64,000 bases of DNA from positions 248,001 to 312,000 of the forward strand of contig NZ_JAJNDA010000004.1 in the NCBI RefSeq assembly GCF_021026295.1, given 5' to 3'. A program made the translations under genes and the position numbers. Position 1 is the stretch's first letter, and each line of letters opens with the position of its first letter. The notes under the pieces are model-generated. The model had not been told where the DNA came from and ran no database searches. It saw nothing but the letters and a program-made list of their open reading frames with translations. Below are positions 40,901 through 49,473 of the stretch, one piece after another. The DNA comes from Actinomycetospora soli (GTDB lineage: Bacteria > Actinomycetota > Actinomycetes > Mycobacteriales > Pseudonocardiaceae).

Positions 40901-41849
40901 GCCCGACGCCGATGAGCAGGCCCTGCAGCACCCGGACGGTGCCGGTCGCGAGGTCGACGGCCTCGACGAGACCGCCGCCGACGAGCCGGTCACGGTCCGA
41001 GGCGGGGGCGTGCGCGCCGGGGGCGCCCACCGCGCCGGTCACGGTGTCGAAGCGGTAGCCCCGGGCCTGCAGCTCGGGGATCAGCCGGTCGAGCGCGGCC
41101 ACGGTCTGCGAGCGGTCGCCGCCGGCGTCGTGGAGCAGGACCGTCGCGCCCACGCCGTCGCGCGGCGTCGCGTTCCGGATGATCGCGTCGACGCCGGGGC
41201 GCTGCCAGTCCTCGCCGTCGACGTCGGTGAAGACGTTGACGTAGCCGTCGCGCCCCGACTCGAGGACGGCGGCGTAGGCACGGTCGTCGATCGCGTCGGG
41301 CGTGGACGAGTACGGCGGCCGGACGAGGTAGGTGGTCTCGCCGGTCGCCCCGGCGATCGCGAGCTGGGTCTCGCCGAGCTCGCGTTCCAGGCGCCAGCGC
41401 GGGACCTGGGAGAGGTCGGCGTGGGTGAACGTGTGGATGCCGATCTCGCTGCCGGCGGCGCGGATCTGGCGCAGCAGGTCGGGGTGGCGCACGCCGAGCG
41501 AGCCGACGACGAAGAACGTGCCCGGCACCCGGTGCTTCGCGAGCACCGCGAGGATCTGCGGGGTCCAGGTCGGGTCCGGCCCGTCGTCGAAGGTCAGCGC
41601 GATGGTGCGCGGCGGGAGCCCGGTCGAGCGGGCCGGATCGACCCGTCCGTCGACGAAGGTGCCCCCGCGCGACACCGACGGCGGGACGGTGGCGCTGTCG
41701 CCCTGGTCGTGGTTCGCGTCGTTGCCGATCGTGGCGTTGACGAGGCCGGTGACCCCGAGCACCGTCGCCACGAGCAGGCCGAGCACCACGACGACGAGCC
41801 ACGTCCCGAACGACGGCCCGGTGCGCCCGGGAGCCGACCTCCGTGCCAC
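37959..41849 (-). CDS. Tripartite polysaccharide deacetylase / GT2 glycosyltransferase / acyltransferase-3 protein
   Basis: A 1296-residue membrane protein. In order: an N-terminal anchor (about 16-38); a NodB-type deacetylase (about 80-270) with TFDDGPDP (86-93), HTFTH metal histidines (H139, H143) and RPPY; a membrane helix; and a processive GT2 synthase (about 350-700) with VSVIVPAYNE, a DGD motif near 435, EDTDL and QRYRWTYG (about 560). Then come membrane helices; an acyltransferase-3 domain (about 755-1110, starting TRWLDVLRAIALVRVIGYH) with many helices; and a disordered Pro/Arg tail of about 185 residues. It probably makes, N-deacetylates and O-acylates a surface glycan. The linker between GT2 and acyltransferase contains two kinds of dispersed repeat (39601-39616, 39649-39669). 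Confidence 0.9.
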   Translation of the reverse strand: MARRSAPGRTGPSFGTWLVVVVLGLLVATVLGVTGLVNATIGNDANHDQGDSATVPPSVSRGGTFVDGRVDPARSTGLPPRTIALTFDDGPDPTWTPQILAVLAKHRVPGTFFVVGSLGVRHPDLLRQIRAAGSEIGIHTFTHADLSQVPRWRLERELGETQLAIAGATGETTYLVRPPYSSTPDAIDDRAYAAVLESGRDGYVNVFTDVDGEDWQRPGVDAIIRNATPRDGVGATVLLHDAGGDRSQTVAALDRLIPELQARGYRFDTVTGAVGAPGAHAPASDRDRLVGGGLVEAVDLATGTVRVLQGLLIGVGLIVVVRLLLTLVVARRHARRRRDPAFSWGPPPTTAPPVSVIVPAYNETENIEATLRSILANDHPLEILVVDDGSTDGTAELVESLALPAVRVIRQPNSGKPIALNTGVARARHDLVVMMDGDTVFQPDTIARLVAPFADPGIGAVAGNVKVANRAALIPRLQHIEYVVGFGVDRRVQDTLRAITTIPGAAGAFRREAVLEVGGLSLDTLAEDTDLTIALGRAGWRVVYEERAVAWTEAPTTLSQLWRQRYRWTYGTMQAVWKHRRSLRERGASGRTGWLGLGHIGLFQVLFPLAAPLVDVFFVYGLLFGDAALTLVLWGSMLAVQTAAAAYAFRLDGEPMGPLWVAPVQQVLYRPLMYAVLLRSLLSAVTGGRVRWQRIQRLGALKALMPGQAAPVPVAVPAAAPVPGAGHASLRAPGARDATPSKPAAPAVGKSDEKPLERTRWLDVLRAIALVRVIGYHVVGWGWLSFVFPSMGVMFALGGSLMLASLARTEAVDVIGRRLKRLLPPFWLFGLIVVPIMVWHGFGPDETPSASEWLFWFVPVLDPPGSEWAGDATVVLWYIRTYLWLVLLTPALLWAWRRRPGVAIAVPLALVALDAVLGGAVRDFGAVGTALIDASIFAGCWMLGFAHRDGSLRRMPWGWALLAAGTAIGAGVAWALANPAGDNGIDLNDIPLGQALVSLGAVLLVLRYTPRLAWLERIPLLGRVITVINARAVTIYLWHNVAIALAPMIDDRFDWTGTGSLVGTAVVLTVVFALGLGWIEDLAAGRRPALIPGPAQRPLRPRGPRREAPRPPEIPAGGMVVPAETQESPLAALNARRPASDFRRDPRFRAPLPVPDSRRAGPSSLPGPAVRPPFPTPGARTPGVPTPPPGVADVRRSAPPVTHSAALAEPERTATTRRAPEPDAVTGVVGRAPTGRRRLMSFGEDAPAPQTSQSPPSGRRRRADDTSPPPSTRPGSHRSESGDGRTNLDAPSRHRR
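39601..39616. repeat. Copy of dispersed TTCCCGACGNCGGGT element in the GT2/acyltransferase linker
   Basis: The bases ttcccgacggcgggtg encode APAVGK on the minus strand, in the linker ahead of the acyltransferase domain. Confidence 0.6.
39649..39669. repeat. Copy of the hairpin element found at 5765-5799
   Basis: The 21 bases beginning ccgggtgcacgcagtgacgc are identical to the reverse complement of the right side of the terminator-like hairpin at 5765-5799. Here they are translated (HASLRAPG) within the linker of the tripartite glycan protein. Confidence 0.75.
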
Positions 41850-42064
41850 GCGCGTTCACCCGCCCTCGCTCGATGGGCCACGCACCGTGACCGTGTCCGC
41901 AGTGTGACATCTCGGTCCGGTCACGCCACGGAAGCCTGACAGTGCCAGTTCACGGTGGGTCATCACCTCCGGGCGATGCGTCCGGTTCGTCCCGGACGTC
42001 GTCACGGTGTGCAGCGCCTCCGCCGGACTTGCGGGGTGGTCGTGCGCACCGTCACGGTTCTCCC

Positions 42065-43708
42065 GTGCCCGCCCCCCGCCGCCGGTCCCGTCTGGTCCGC
42101 CGTCTGCTCGTCGTCGAGATCGTGACGGTGCTCCTGACGGTGCTCATCGCGGCCGGGGTCAGCGCGGTGAGCACGCGGTCGCTCGTGGAGGACGACGAGG
42201 CGGCCCGGATGCTCGGGCTCGCCACCGCGCTCGCGGTCGCGCCCGGGGTGCCGCCGGCGGTCGCGGCCCGCGACGTCGCCGCGCTCGAACCCGCCGCGGA
42301 GGCCGTCCGGGCCGACGCGGACGCCTCGTTCGTCACGATCATGACGCCGGACGGCACCCGTCTCACCCACCCCGACCGGTCGCTCATCGGGCAGACCTAC
42401 CAGGGCACCTTCGCCCCGGCCGCGCGCGGCGAGACGCTGGTCGAGACGTTCCCGGGGACGCTGGGGCCCTCGGTGCGGGCCATCGTGCCGGTCCGCGCGC
42501 AGCCCGGGTCGGCGACCGCGCCCGTCGTCGGGATGGTGGCGGTGGGCCTGCTGCGGGTGGACGTGTTCTCGCGGGTGCTGCGCGAGCTCGGGTACCTGGC
42601 GCTGGGGGCGGTCGCGGCGATCGGCATCGGGTTCGGGCTCGCGCTGCTGGCCGCCCGGCGGGTGCGGCGCGACACGCTCGGCCTCGAGCCGGCGGAGATC
42701 ACCGCGCTGCACCGCCACCACGAGGCCGTGCTGCACGCCATCCGCGAGGGGCTGCTGGTGCTCGACGCGGACGACCGCGTCGTCGTGGTGAACGACGAGG
42801 CGACGCGCCTGCTGGAGGTGGCCGGGGAGGGCGGGGGAGGCATCGTCGGGAAGACCCTCGCGGAGCTCGGGGTGGACCCGGCGCTGGCGGCACGGCTGGC
42901 CGACCCGACGCCCGTGTCGGACGAGTCGCTGCTCGTGGGCGAGCGGCTGCTGCTGGTCAACCGGACCCGGACCGACGACTCCTGGGTGATCACGCTGCGG
43001 GACCGCACCGAGGTCCAGCAGGTGATGCGCGCGCTCGACGACGCCCGCTCCGTCGCGGGCGCGCTGCGCTTCCAGGCCCACGAGCACGCGAACCACCTGC
43101 AGGCGGTGTCGACCCTCATCGAGCTCGGGGCCCACGACGACGCCCGCGAGCTCGCCGTCCGCTGGACGCGCGACATCACCGACCTCGGTGCCGACCTCCG
43201 CGAACGGATCGCCGACCCCGCCCTGGCGGCCCTGGTGCTGGACAAGGCCACGGACGCCCGGGACCGGGGCGTCGACCTGCGGGTGACGGGGCGGACGTCG
43301 GTCGCGGACGGCACCGACGACCTCGTGACGATCGTCGGAAACCTCGTCGACAACGCCCTGGACGCGGTGCTCGCGACGGCGGGCCGGGGCGTCGTCGCGC
43401 TGGACCTCGCCGACGGTGCCGGCGGGCTGACGATCCGGGTGGCCGACGACGGGCCCGGGCTCGCCGATCCGGAGGCGGCGTTCCGGGCCGGGTGGTCGAC
43501 GAAGGAGGGCGGGCCGCGTGGACTGGGCCTGGCCCTCGTGGCGCGGGTGGTCGAGCGGCGCGGCGGGACGGTGACGACGGGTCCCGGCGTCGACGGGGCC
43601 GGGACCGGCTTCGTCGTGGAGCTGCCCGCGGTGTCGCCGTCAGGGGCTCGCGAGCCGGTAGCCCACGCCCCGCACGGTGACCACGAGGCCGGGCACGCCG
43701 AGGCGTGA
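42065..43708 (+). CDS. Cit/Dcu-type sensor histidine kinase
   Basis: A 547-residue kinase. TM1 lies near 14-35, followed by an extracytoplasmic Cache-like domain (about 36-170; FVTIMTPDGTRLTHPDRSLIGQ, typical of CitA/DcuS), TM2 (about 178-200) and a PAS domain (about 215-320). The dimerisation motif is FQAHEHANHLQAVSTLIELG (H near 340), then come the N-box NLVDNALDAV and Gly-rich ATPase motifs. It should sense a C4-dicarboxylate or citrate outside. GTG 42065 places a basic stretch before TM1. The last about 23 residues go beyond the ATPase fold, and the gene overlaps the convergent regulator by 69 bp. The dicarboxylate symporter two genes on is the natural target. Confidence 0.88.
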   Translation: MPAPRRRSRLVRRLLVVEIVTVLLTVLIAAGVSAVSTRSLVEDDEAARMLGLATALAVAPGVPPAVAARDVAALEPAAEAVRADADASFVTIMTPDGTRLTHPDRSLIGQTYQGTFAPAARGETLVETFPGTLGPSVRAIVPVRAQPGSATAPVVGMVAVGLLRVDVFSRVLRELGYLALGAVAAIGIGFGLALLAARRVRRDTLGLEPAEITALHRHHEAVLHAIREGLLVLDADDRVVVVNDEATRLLEVAGEGGGGIVGKTLAELGVDPALAARLADPTPVSDESLLVGERLLLVNRTRTDDSWVITLRDRTEVQQVMRALDDARSVAGALRFQAHEHANHLQAVSTLIELGAHDDARELAVRWTRDITDLGADLRERIADPALAALVLDKATDARDRGVDLRVTGRTSVADGTDDLVTIVGNLVDNALDAVLATAGRGVVALDLADGAGGLTIRVADDGPGLADPEAAFRAGWSTKEGGPRGLGLALVARVVERRGGTVTTGPGVDGAGTGFVVELPAVSPSGAREPVAHAPHGDHEAGHAEA

Positions 43709-44323
43709 GCGCAGCGCGGCGACGTGCACCTCGAGGGTGCGCCCGCCGGCGTCGGCGCCGTGGTCGTCGGGAGCCAGGCCCCACACGTCGTCGAGCAGTT
43801 CCTCGCGGGTGGCGACCTTGCCCTCGCGCCGGGCGAGCGCGGCGAGCAGGTCGAACTCCTTGCGGCGCAGCGCGATCTCGGCGCCGTCGACGTGCGCCGA
43901 CCGAGCCGCGAGGTCGATCTCGAGCGGGCCGACGGTGATGGTGGAGACCAGGGCGTGCCCGGAGACCCGGCGCATCACGGCGTCGATGCGGGCGAGCAGC
44001 TCGTCGATCGAGAACGGCTTGACCACGTAGTCGTCGGCGCCGCTGCGCAGGCCCATCACGCGCGCGCTGTCGTGGCCGCGCGCCGTCACCGCGATGATCG
44101 GGACCGACGACCGCCCCCGGATGCGGCGGCACACCTCGATGCCGTCGAGGTCGGGCAGCCCGAGGTCGAGCAGGACCAGGTCGGGCGGATCGACCTCGTC
44201 GCCGACCGCGGCGACGGCGGCGACGCCATTCGACGCCGTGCCCACGCGCCAGCCCTGCGCGCGCAGCACCTTCGCCAGGGCGTCGCGGACCGGTTCGGTG
44301 TCCTCGACGAGCAAGACCTTCAT
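43640..44323 (-). CDS. OmpR-type response regulator
   Basis: A 227-residue two-domain regulator. The receiver has the acidic pair E7/D8, phospho-acceptor D53 (LLDLGLPD) and K102 (VVKPFS). The winged helix (about 125-227) has LRRKEFDLLAALARREGKVATREELL and RTLEVHVAALRSRLG, and ends VRGVGYRL. Cit-type kinases normally pair with CitB/DcuR-type regulators, so an OmpR-type partner is unusual if the two form a pair. It diverges from the symporter gene and converges with the kinase gene. Confidence 0.9.
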   Translation of the reverse strand: MKVLLVEDTEPVRDALAKVLRAQGWRVGTASNGVAAVAAVGDEVDPPDLVLLDLGLPDLDGIEVCRRIRGRSSVPIIAVTARGHDSARVMGLRSGADDYVVKPFSIDELLARIDAVMRRVSGHALVSTITVGPLEIDLAARSAHVDGAEIALRRKEFDLLAALARREGKVATREELLDDVWGLAPDDHGADAGGRTLEVHVAALRSRLGVPGLVVTVRGVGYRLASP

Positions 44324-44440
44324 CGGCAGCTCAAAGATTCCTCAAGTTCGGATGGCGCGACCTGGGTCCAGCGGGTCGGGTGTTCCTAACCTCACGGCAT
44401 TGCATGAGAGCTGTACCACGTCCGCACGAAGGAGACACCG

Positions 44441-45868
44441 ATGTCGACGCCCACCACGGCCCCGCCGACCGATCCCCCGCCGTCGGGCACCAGGCGGGGC
44501 GGTGTCTACAAGCAGCTCTGGTTCTGGGTGATCGTCGGCATCGTCGCGGGCATCGTCGTCGGCTTCCTGGCGCCGGACTTCGCCTCCGACCTCAAGGTCC
44601 TGCCCGACATCTTCATCCAGCTGATCAAGATGGTGACCGCCCCGGTCATCTTCTGCACGGTGATCGTCGGGATCGCCTCGATCGGCAACCTCGCGGCCGC
44701 CGGGGGCATCGCGGGCCGGGCGCTCGCCTACTTCCTGCTCATGACCCTGATCGCGCTGGGCCTCGGGCTCGTCGTGGTCAACATCGTCCAGCCGGGCGCC
44801 GGGTTCCCCCAGATCCCGCCGGACCCCGCCACCCTCGCCGAGGCGCAGGAGGACATCGCCGCGGGCGCCCAGGGCGGCGGCGCGCTCGACTTCATCCAGG
44901 GCACGCTGCTCCCGGAGAGCTTCCTCGGGCCGTTCGTGGAGAACGAGATCCTCCGCGTCCTCGTGCTCGCCATCCTCGTCGCCGCGGCCACGTCGATGCT
45001 CGCCCCGGCGCTGCGCAAGCGCGTCGTCGGCGGGATCGACCTCGTCGCCAAGGTCATCTTCGGCATCATCCGGATGATCATGTTCCTGGCGCCGCTCGCG
45101 GCCTTCGGCGGCATCGCCTACACCGTCGGTGCCCTCGGCGGCGAGAGCCTGACCAACCTGCTCTCGCTCATGGTCACCTTCTGGGCCACCTGCGCGATCT
45201 TCGTCTTCGGCGTCCTGTTCGTGGTCTGCCTGATCTCCGGGTTCAACGTCTTCAAGCTGATCCGGATGATCAAGGACGAGATCCTCATCATCGTCGGCAC
45301 CTCGTCGTCGGAGACCGTGCTCCCCCGCCTGCTCGCCAAGCTCGAGGCGGCCGGCGCGTCCCGCTCGACGGTCAGCATGGTCCTGCCGACCGGGTACTCG
45401 TTCAACCTCGACGGCACCTGCATCTACCTGACGATGGCCGCCCTGTTCATCGCCCAGGCCGGTGGCCAGGACCTGCCGTGGGGCGTGCAGCTGGGCCTCG
45501 TCGCGCTGATGCTGCTCACCTCGAAGGGTGCGGCGGGCGTTTCCGGCGCCGGCCTCATCACGCTGGCCGCGTCGCTGCAGGCCTTCGGCGGCGAGTTCTA
45601 CACCGTGGAGTCGATCGCCATCGGCATCGCGATCATCGCCGGCATCGACCGCATCATGAGCGAGGGCCGCGCCCTGACCAATGTCATCGGCAACACCGTC
45701 GCCGTGATGGTCGTGGCCGGCTGGTGCGGCGAGCGCGACGACGAGCGCTTCCACGCCGCCCTGAACGACCCGTCGCTCGTCCGCGACGCGATCGAGCAGG
45801 AGACGCACGGCGGCGAGGACGACGAGACGGAGTCGAAGGACCGCACCCCGGTGGGCGCGTCCGCCTGA
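44441..45868 (+). CDS. Dicarboxylate:cation symporter (DctA/GltP family)
   Basis: A 475-residue DAACS-family transporter with eight predicted helices and the hairpin/substrate motifs TSSSETVLPRLLAKLE, PTGYSFNLDGTCIYLTMAALFIAQ and TSKGAAGVSGAGL, and VIGNTVAVMVVAGWCGE near the end. It should take up C4-dicarboxylates or acidic amino acids with Na+ or H+. GAAGGAG precedes ATG 44441. Expression is probably controlled by the adjacent sensor kinase and response regulator. A long perfect hairpin follows the stop. Confidence 0.93.
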   Translation: MSTPTTAPPTDPPPSGTRRGGVYKQLWFWVIVGIVAGIVVGFLAPDFASDLKVLPDIFIQLIKMVTAPVIFCTVIVGIASIGNLAAAGGIAGRALAYFLLMTLIALGLGLVVVNIVQPGAGFPQIPPDPATLAEAQEDIAAGAQGGGALDFIQGTLLPESFLGPFVENEILRVLVLAILVAAATSMLAPALRKRVVGGIDLVAKVIFGIIRMIMFLAPLAAFGGIAYTVGALGGESLTNLLSLMVTFWATCAIFVFGVLFVVCLISGFNVFKLIRMIKDEILIIVGTSSSETVLPRLLAKLEAAGASRSTVSMVLPTGYSFNLDGTCIYLTMAALFIAQAGGQDLPWGVQLGLVALMLLTSKGAAGVSGAGLITLAASLQAFGGEFYTVESIAIGIAIIAGIDRIMSEGRALTNVIGNTVAVMVVAGWCGERDDERFHAALNDPSLVRDAIEQETHGGEDDETESKDRTPVGASA

Positions 45869-45887
45869 CGCCGGTCCCCGCACGAGC

Positions 45888-45930
45888 GAAGGGCCCCCTC
45901 GGTCGAGTAGATCGACCGAGGGGGCCCTTC
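45888..45930. terminator. Bidirectional intrinsic terminator between the symporter gene and moeZ
   Basis: Perfect 19-bp arms at 45888-45906 (gaagggccccctcggtcga) and 45912-45930 surround the loop gtaga. It lies between two converging genes, 19 bp after the symporter stop and 23 bp beyond the end of moeZ, so it can end both transcripts. There is no long T-run. Confidence 0.9.
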
Positions 45931-45953
45931 GTTCAACTACGGGCGGACGGACC

Positions 45954-47129
45954 TCAGTACGTCGGCAGCGACGTGTCGACCTGCTGCGCCCAGCCGGTCA
46001 CCCCGCCACCCACGTGCACGGCGTTGGAGAACCCGGCGTTGTGCAGCGCGGACAGCGCCTCGGCGGACCGGACGCCGGACTTGCAGTACAGGATCGTCTG
46101 CCGGTCCTGCGGGATCTCCGAGAACGCCTCGCCCGAAAGGATCTTGTCCTTCGGGATGAGCTTCGCGCCCGGGATCTTCACGATCTCGAACTCGTGCGGC
46201 TCGCGGACGTCGATCAGCTCGAACTTGTCGCCCGCGTCGATCTTCTCCTTGAGCTCCACCGCCGTGATGGTGTGCCCGGCCGCCGCCGACTGCGCCTCGT
46301 CCGACACGACGCCGCAGAAGGCCTCGTAGTCGATGAGCTCGGTGACCGGCGTGGCGTTCGGGTCGCGCCGGATCTTCACCTCGCGGTACTCCATGTCGAG
46401 GGCGTCGTAGACCTTGAGCCGGCCCAGCAGCGTGTCGCCGATGCCGCAGATCAGCTTGATCGCCTCGGTGACCATGATCGAGCCGATCGACGCGCACAGG
46501 ACGCCCAGCACGCCGCCCTCGGCGCACGACGGGACCATGCCCGGCGGCGGGGGCTCGGGGTAGAGGTGCCGGTAGTTGAGGCCCTGCCCGTTCGGGGCGT
46601 CCTCCCAGAACACCGAGACCTGGCCCTCGAAGCGGAAGATCGAGCCCCAGACGTAGGGCTTGCCGAGCAGCACCGCGGCGTCGTTCACCAGGTAGCGGGT
46701 GGCGAAGTTGTCGGTGCCGTCGAGGATGAGGTCGTAGTCGCGGAAGACGTCCAGCGCGTTCGACGCGTCCAGCGGCTGCTGGTGCAGGTTGACCTGCACG
46801 AAGGGGTTGATCTCGGCGACCGACTCCTTGGCCGACTGCGCCTTCGGCTTGCCGATGTCGGACTGGCCGTGGATGACCTGACGCTGCAGGTTCGACTCGT
46901 CGACGACGTCGAAGTCGACGATGCCGAGGGTGCCGACACCGGCGGCGGCCAGGTAGAGCAGAGCCGGGCTGCCGAGCCCGCCCGCACCGACCACCAGGAC
47001 CTTCGCGTTCTTCAGGCGCTTCTGGCCGTCGACGCCGACGTCGGGAATGATCAGGTGCCGCGAGTAGCGGGCGACCTCCTCCTTCGTCAGCTCGGCGGCC
47101 GGCTCGACCAGGGGCGGCAGGGTTGCCAT
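45954..47129 (-). CDS. moeZ: MoeZ/MoeB adenylyltransferase-sulfurtransferase
   Basis: A 391-residue ThiF/E1-like adenylating enzyme (1-260; GAGGLGSPALLYLAAAG, DESNLQRQ, LDGTDNFATRYLVNDA) fused to a C-terminal rhodanese (about 285-391) with active Cys near 345 in YCKSGVRS. It adenylates the C-terminal Gly of small sulfur-carrier proteins and passes sulfur to them for molybdopterin, thio-cofactor or cysteine synthesis. It corresponds to Rv3206c by sequence type and position. Starts at ATG 47129. Confidence 0.93.
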   Translation of the reverse strand: MATLPPLVEPAAELTKEEVARYSRHLIIPDVGVDGQKRLKNAKVLVVGAGGLGSPALLYLAAAGVGTLGIVDFDVVDESNLQRQVIHGQSDIGKPKAQSAKESVAEINPFVQVNLHQQPLDASNALDVFRDYDLILDGTDNFATRYLVNDAAVLLGKPYVWGSIFRFEGQVSVFWEDAPNGQGLNYRHLYPEPPPPGMVPSCAEGGVLGVLCASIGSIMVTEAIKLICGIGDTLLGRLKVYDALDMEYREVKIRRDPNATPVTELIDYEAFCGVVSDEAQSAAAGHTITAVELKEKIDAGDKFELIDVREPHEFEIVKIPGAKLIPKDKILSGEAFSEIPQDRQTILYCKSGVRSAEALSALHNAGFSNAVHVGGGVTGWAQQVDTSLPTY

Positions 47130-47214
47130 CGCGCGTTCAGCTCCTCTAGGACGACTGCTCGACCCGATTCAACCCCATGCGTCGGCGCGGTGTTCCCGAC
47201 GTGCGGCGGCCGTC

Positions 47215-48240
47215 TCAGCGGACGGGGTTCGGCCACGGGTTGGGTCGGCAGACCTTGCCGTCGCGCGGGATCTGGATGCCCTGCGGGTTGTCGTCGGTGA
47301 GCTGCGCGAGGTAGTCGTTCGACACCCCGAAGCTCTGCTGCATCATCACCGGCGCCAGCGCCCCGTTCTCGGGGCACGGCACGTGCTGGTTGCGGAAGAC
47401 GTGCCCGACCTCGTGGTTGATCGCGTACTGCCGGTAGAGCCCCAGCTGCCCCTCGAACGCGGCCGCGCCGCGCACCCAGCGGGAGCCGTTGATCAGCACC
47501 CGCCCGATGTCGGACTTCCAGCACGAGGCCTCGTACCGGATCTGGTAGCCGCACTGGGCGCGGGTGGTCAGCTGCGAGGTCAGGCTGATGCGGAAGTCCG
47601 GCACCACGCCCGCCGCGGCGTCGACGCGGCGCAGCGCGATCTGGCCGCTGCCGGTCCAGCTGCGGGGGTCGTCGAGGGTCGCGTCGACGGCGGTGGCGAA
47701 GGCGGCGTCGCCCTCGGCGAGCACGGCGCCGTCCTCCACCTCGACGGTGTAGGTGTAGACCCGCCCGACGCCGACCTGGGGCGTCGACCCGGGGATCACG
47801 CGCCAGGTGCCGGCCCCGGAGATCGGGAAGTCGCCGCCCGCGGGCAGCTCCGCGGTCGGGATGTCGACGCCGGCGAACTCGCCGCCGGACGGTGCCTCCC
47901 CGACGACGGGTCCCTGCTCGGCGGCCGCCGCGGGCGAGCGCACGTCGGTCGTCTCCGCGCTCGGTGCCAGGGCCCGCACCACGACGAACCCGGTGAGGGC
48001 CAGGAGCACGACGGCGAGGGCGCCCAGCGCCGCGCCGCGGCGGGAGCGGGCGGGCGGCGCCGGGGTGCCGGTGCGGGGTCGCGGGCTCCACGACGCCGCG
48101 AGCGGCTGCCCGCGACGCCGGGCGGACCGGCGGCGCTCCGTCCGCCCGTCCGACGGGGAGGAGGCGTCCGGATCCGACCGGGTGTCGGCGTCCCGCTCGG
48201 GCGGGCGCGCCCGGCGGGAGGAACCGGTCGGTCGGGTCAC
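47215..48240 (-). CDS. DUF3152 protein, secreted or anchored zincin-like
   Basis: A 341-residue protein with a basic cytoplasmic N-terminus, one membrane segment near 70-92 (LGALAVVLLALTGFVVVRAL) and an extracytoplasmic DUF3152 domain. The domain includes INHEVGHVFRNQHVPC (HEXGH plus a third His, a zinc-protease-like site near 274) and two Cys likely paired (AQCGYQIRYEASCW). Counterpart of Rv3207c. GTG 48240 overlaps the stop of the upstream alpha/beta-hydrolase gene (GTGA). A CCCCGACGACGGGTC element at 47898-47912 falls in the linker after the membrane segment. Protease activity has not been shown by sequence alone. Confidence 0.88.
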   Translation of the reverse strand: MTRPTGSSRRARPPERDADTRSDPDASSPSDGRTERRRSARRRGQPLAASWSPRPRTGTPAPPARSRRGAALGALAVVLLALTGFVVVRALAPSAETTDVRSPAAAAEQGPVVGEAPSGGEFAGVDIPTAELPAGGDFPISGAGTWRVIPGSTPQVGVGRVYTYTVEVEDGAVLAEGDAAFATAVDATLDDPRSWTGSGQIALRRVDAAAGVVPDFRISLTSQLTTRAQCGYQIRYEASCWKSDIGRVLINGSRWVRGAAAFEGQLGLYRQYAINHEVGHVFRNQHVPCPENGALAPVMMQQSFGVSNDYLAQLTDDNPQGIQIPRDGKVCRPNPWPNPVR

Positions 48241-49286
48241 CCCCGCACGGTCCCACACACTTCCGGACGAACCGGGACGGAGTCCCACGTCCCGTCGGCG
48301 ACGGCGTCGACCATGCCCAGCACGGCCCGGGCCACGACGGCCGGGCACTCCATCTGCGCCACGTGGCCGGTGCCGGGCAGCCGGAGCAGGCGGGCCCGGG
48401 GGATGGACGCCACGGTCCGGCGGGCCTTGCGCACCGAGATCAGCCGGTCGACCTCGCCCCAGACCACGAGGGTCGGCGTCGTGACGCGAGCGGCGATCGA
48501 CCACAGCGACCGGGAGCGCGGCGCGAACCAGGTCGACACCAGCCCGCCGAAGGATCGCTGCAGGGCCTCGGCGAGCCACGGGTACTCGGCGCGCTCGGCG
48601 GCCTCGGCGACCGCCTGCGCGAAGGCGGCGGGGCTGACCGCGTCGGGGTCGGCGTAGCAGAGCCGCATGGTGCGGCGCAGCCGTGTGCCCGGGTCCTCGG
48701 CGGCCAGTTCGCGGCGGGTGCGCGCCCCGACCAGCGGGATCGCGGCGAGCGCCATCTTCCCGTCGCCCAGGCGGGCCGGCGCCGGCCGCAGGTCGGGCAT
48801 CGCGGGGCTGACCAGCGTCGTCGTCAGGATGGTCCCGGGGCGCTCGGCCGCGACGGTGAGCGCGACCGCGCCGCCCAGCGAGTTGCCCACCAGGTGCACG
48901 GGCCGGTCGAGCGAGTCGACGAAGGCGCCGACGGCGGCCGCGTGGGCCCGCAGCGAGTAGTCCCGGTCGGCGCGCGGGCTGGAGTGGCCGAAGCCCGGGA
49001 GGTCGACCGCGTACCCGTGCCAGCGCGACGACAGCGCCCCGGCCAGGTCGGTCCAGTTGGTGGCGGAGCCCCCGAGACCGTGGACGTAGACGACGGTGCC
49101 GGTGGGCTCGCCGGTCGCGGGCGTCTCGCGCACGTGCAGTTCCACGCCGCCGACGACGACGCGGTGCCCCGGCCAGTGCGGCGTGGGGTCGCCGATCGGC
49201 CCGAGGGCGCTGGTCGGGGCGAACGGGACCGGTGCCCCGTTCACCTGCGGGCCACTCCCCGGAACCGTGATCGTCACGATGACCAT
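48237..49286 (-). CDS. Alpha/beta-fold hydrolase
   Basis: A 349-residue serine hydrolase. The oxyanion region is YVHGLGGSATNW, the nucleophile elbow GNSLGG, the acid in VVWGEVDRLISV and the His in PGTGHVAQME. The lid is long (about 190-270). Substrate unknown; lipid or ester hydrolysis is likely. ATG 49286 is chosen as the last Met before conserved sequence, though its ribosome site is poor. It forms an operon with the DUF3152 gene (GTGA overlap) and diverges from the TetR gene. Confidence 0.85.
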   Translation of the reverse strand: MVIVTITVPGSGPQVNGAPVPFAPTSALGPIGDPTPHWPGHRVVVGGVELHVRETPATGEPTGTVVYVHGLGGSATNWTDLAGALSSRWHGYAVDLPGFGHSSPRADRDYSLRAHAAAVGAFVDSLDRPVHLVGNSLGGAVALTVAAERPGTILTTTLVSPAMPDLRPAPARLGDGKMALAAIPLVGARTRRELAAEDPGTRLRRTMRLCYADPDAVSPAAFAQAVAEAAERAEYPWLAEALQRSFGGLVSTWFAPRSRSLWSIAARVTTPTLVVWGEVDRLISVRKARRTVASIPRARLLRLPGTGHVAQMECPAVVARAVLGMVDAVADGTWDSVPVRPEVCGTVRG

Positions 49287-49473
49287 GGTGCAGGTGGACG
49301 ACAGGTGAAGCGAATCCGACCCGGGTGTGTCCGGAGATGCTCCGGAGGGCGACGACCGGCGAACCGCGCGTGACGGGCGCGGCACGGCGTCACGGTCGGT
49401 AGGGTCGCCCCGACCGGGTGGGGTGGCACCTCGCCCCGGGCAGTGGCACGTGGATGCGGGGAGCGGGGAGTCG

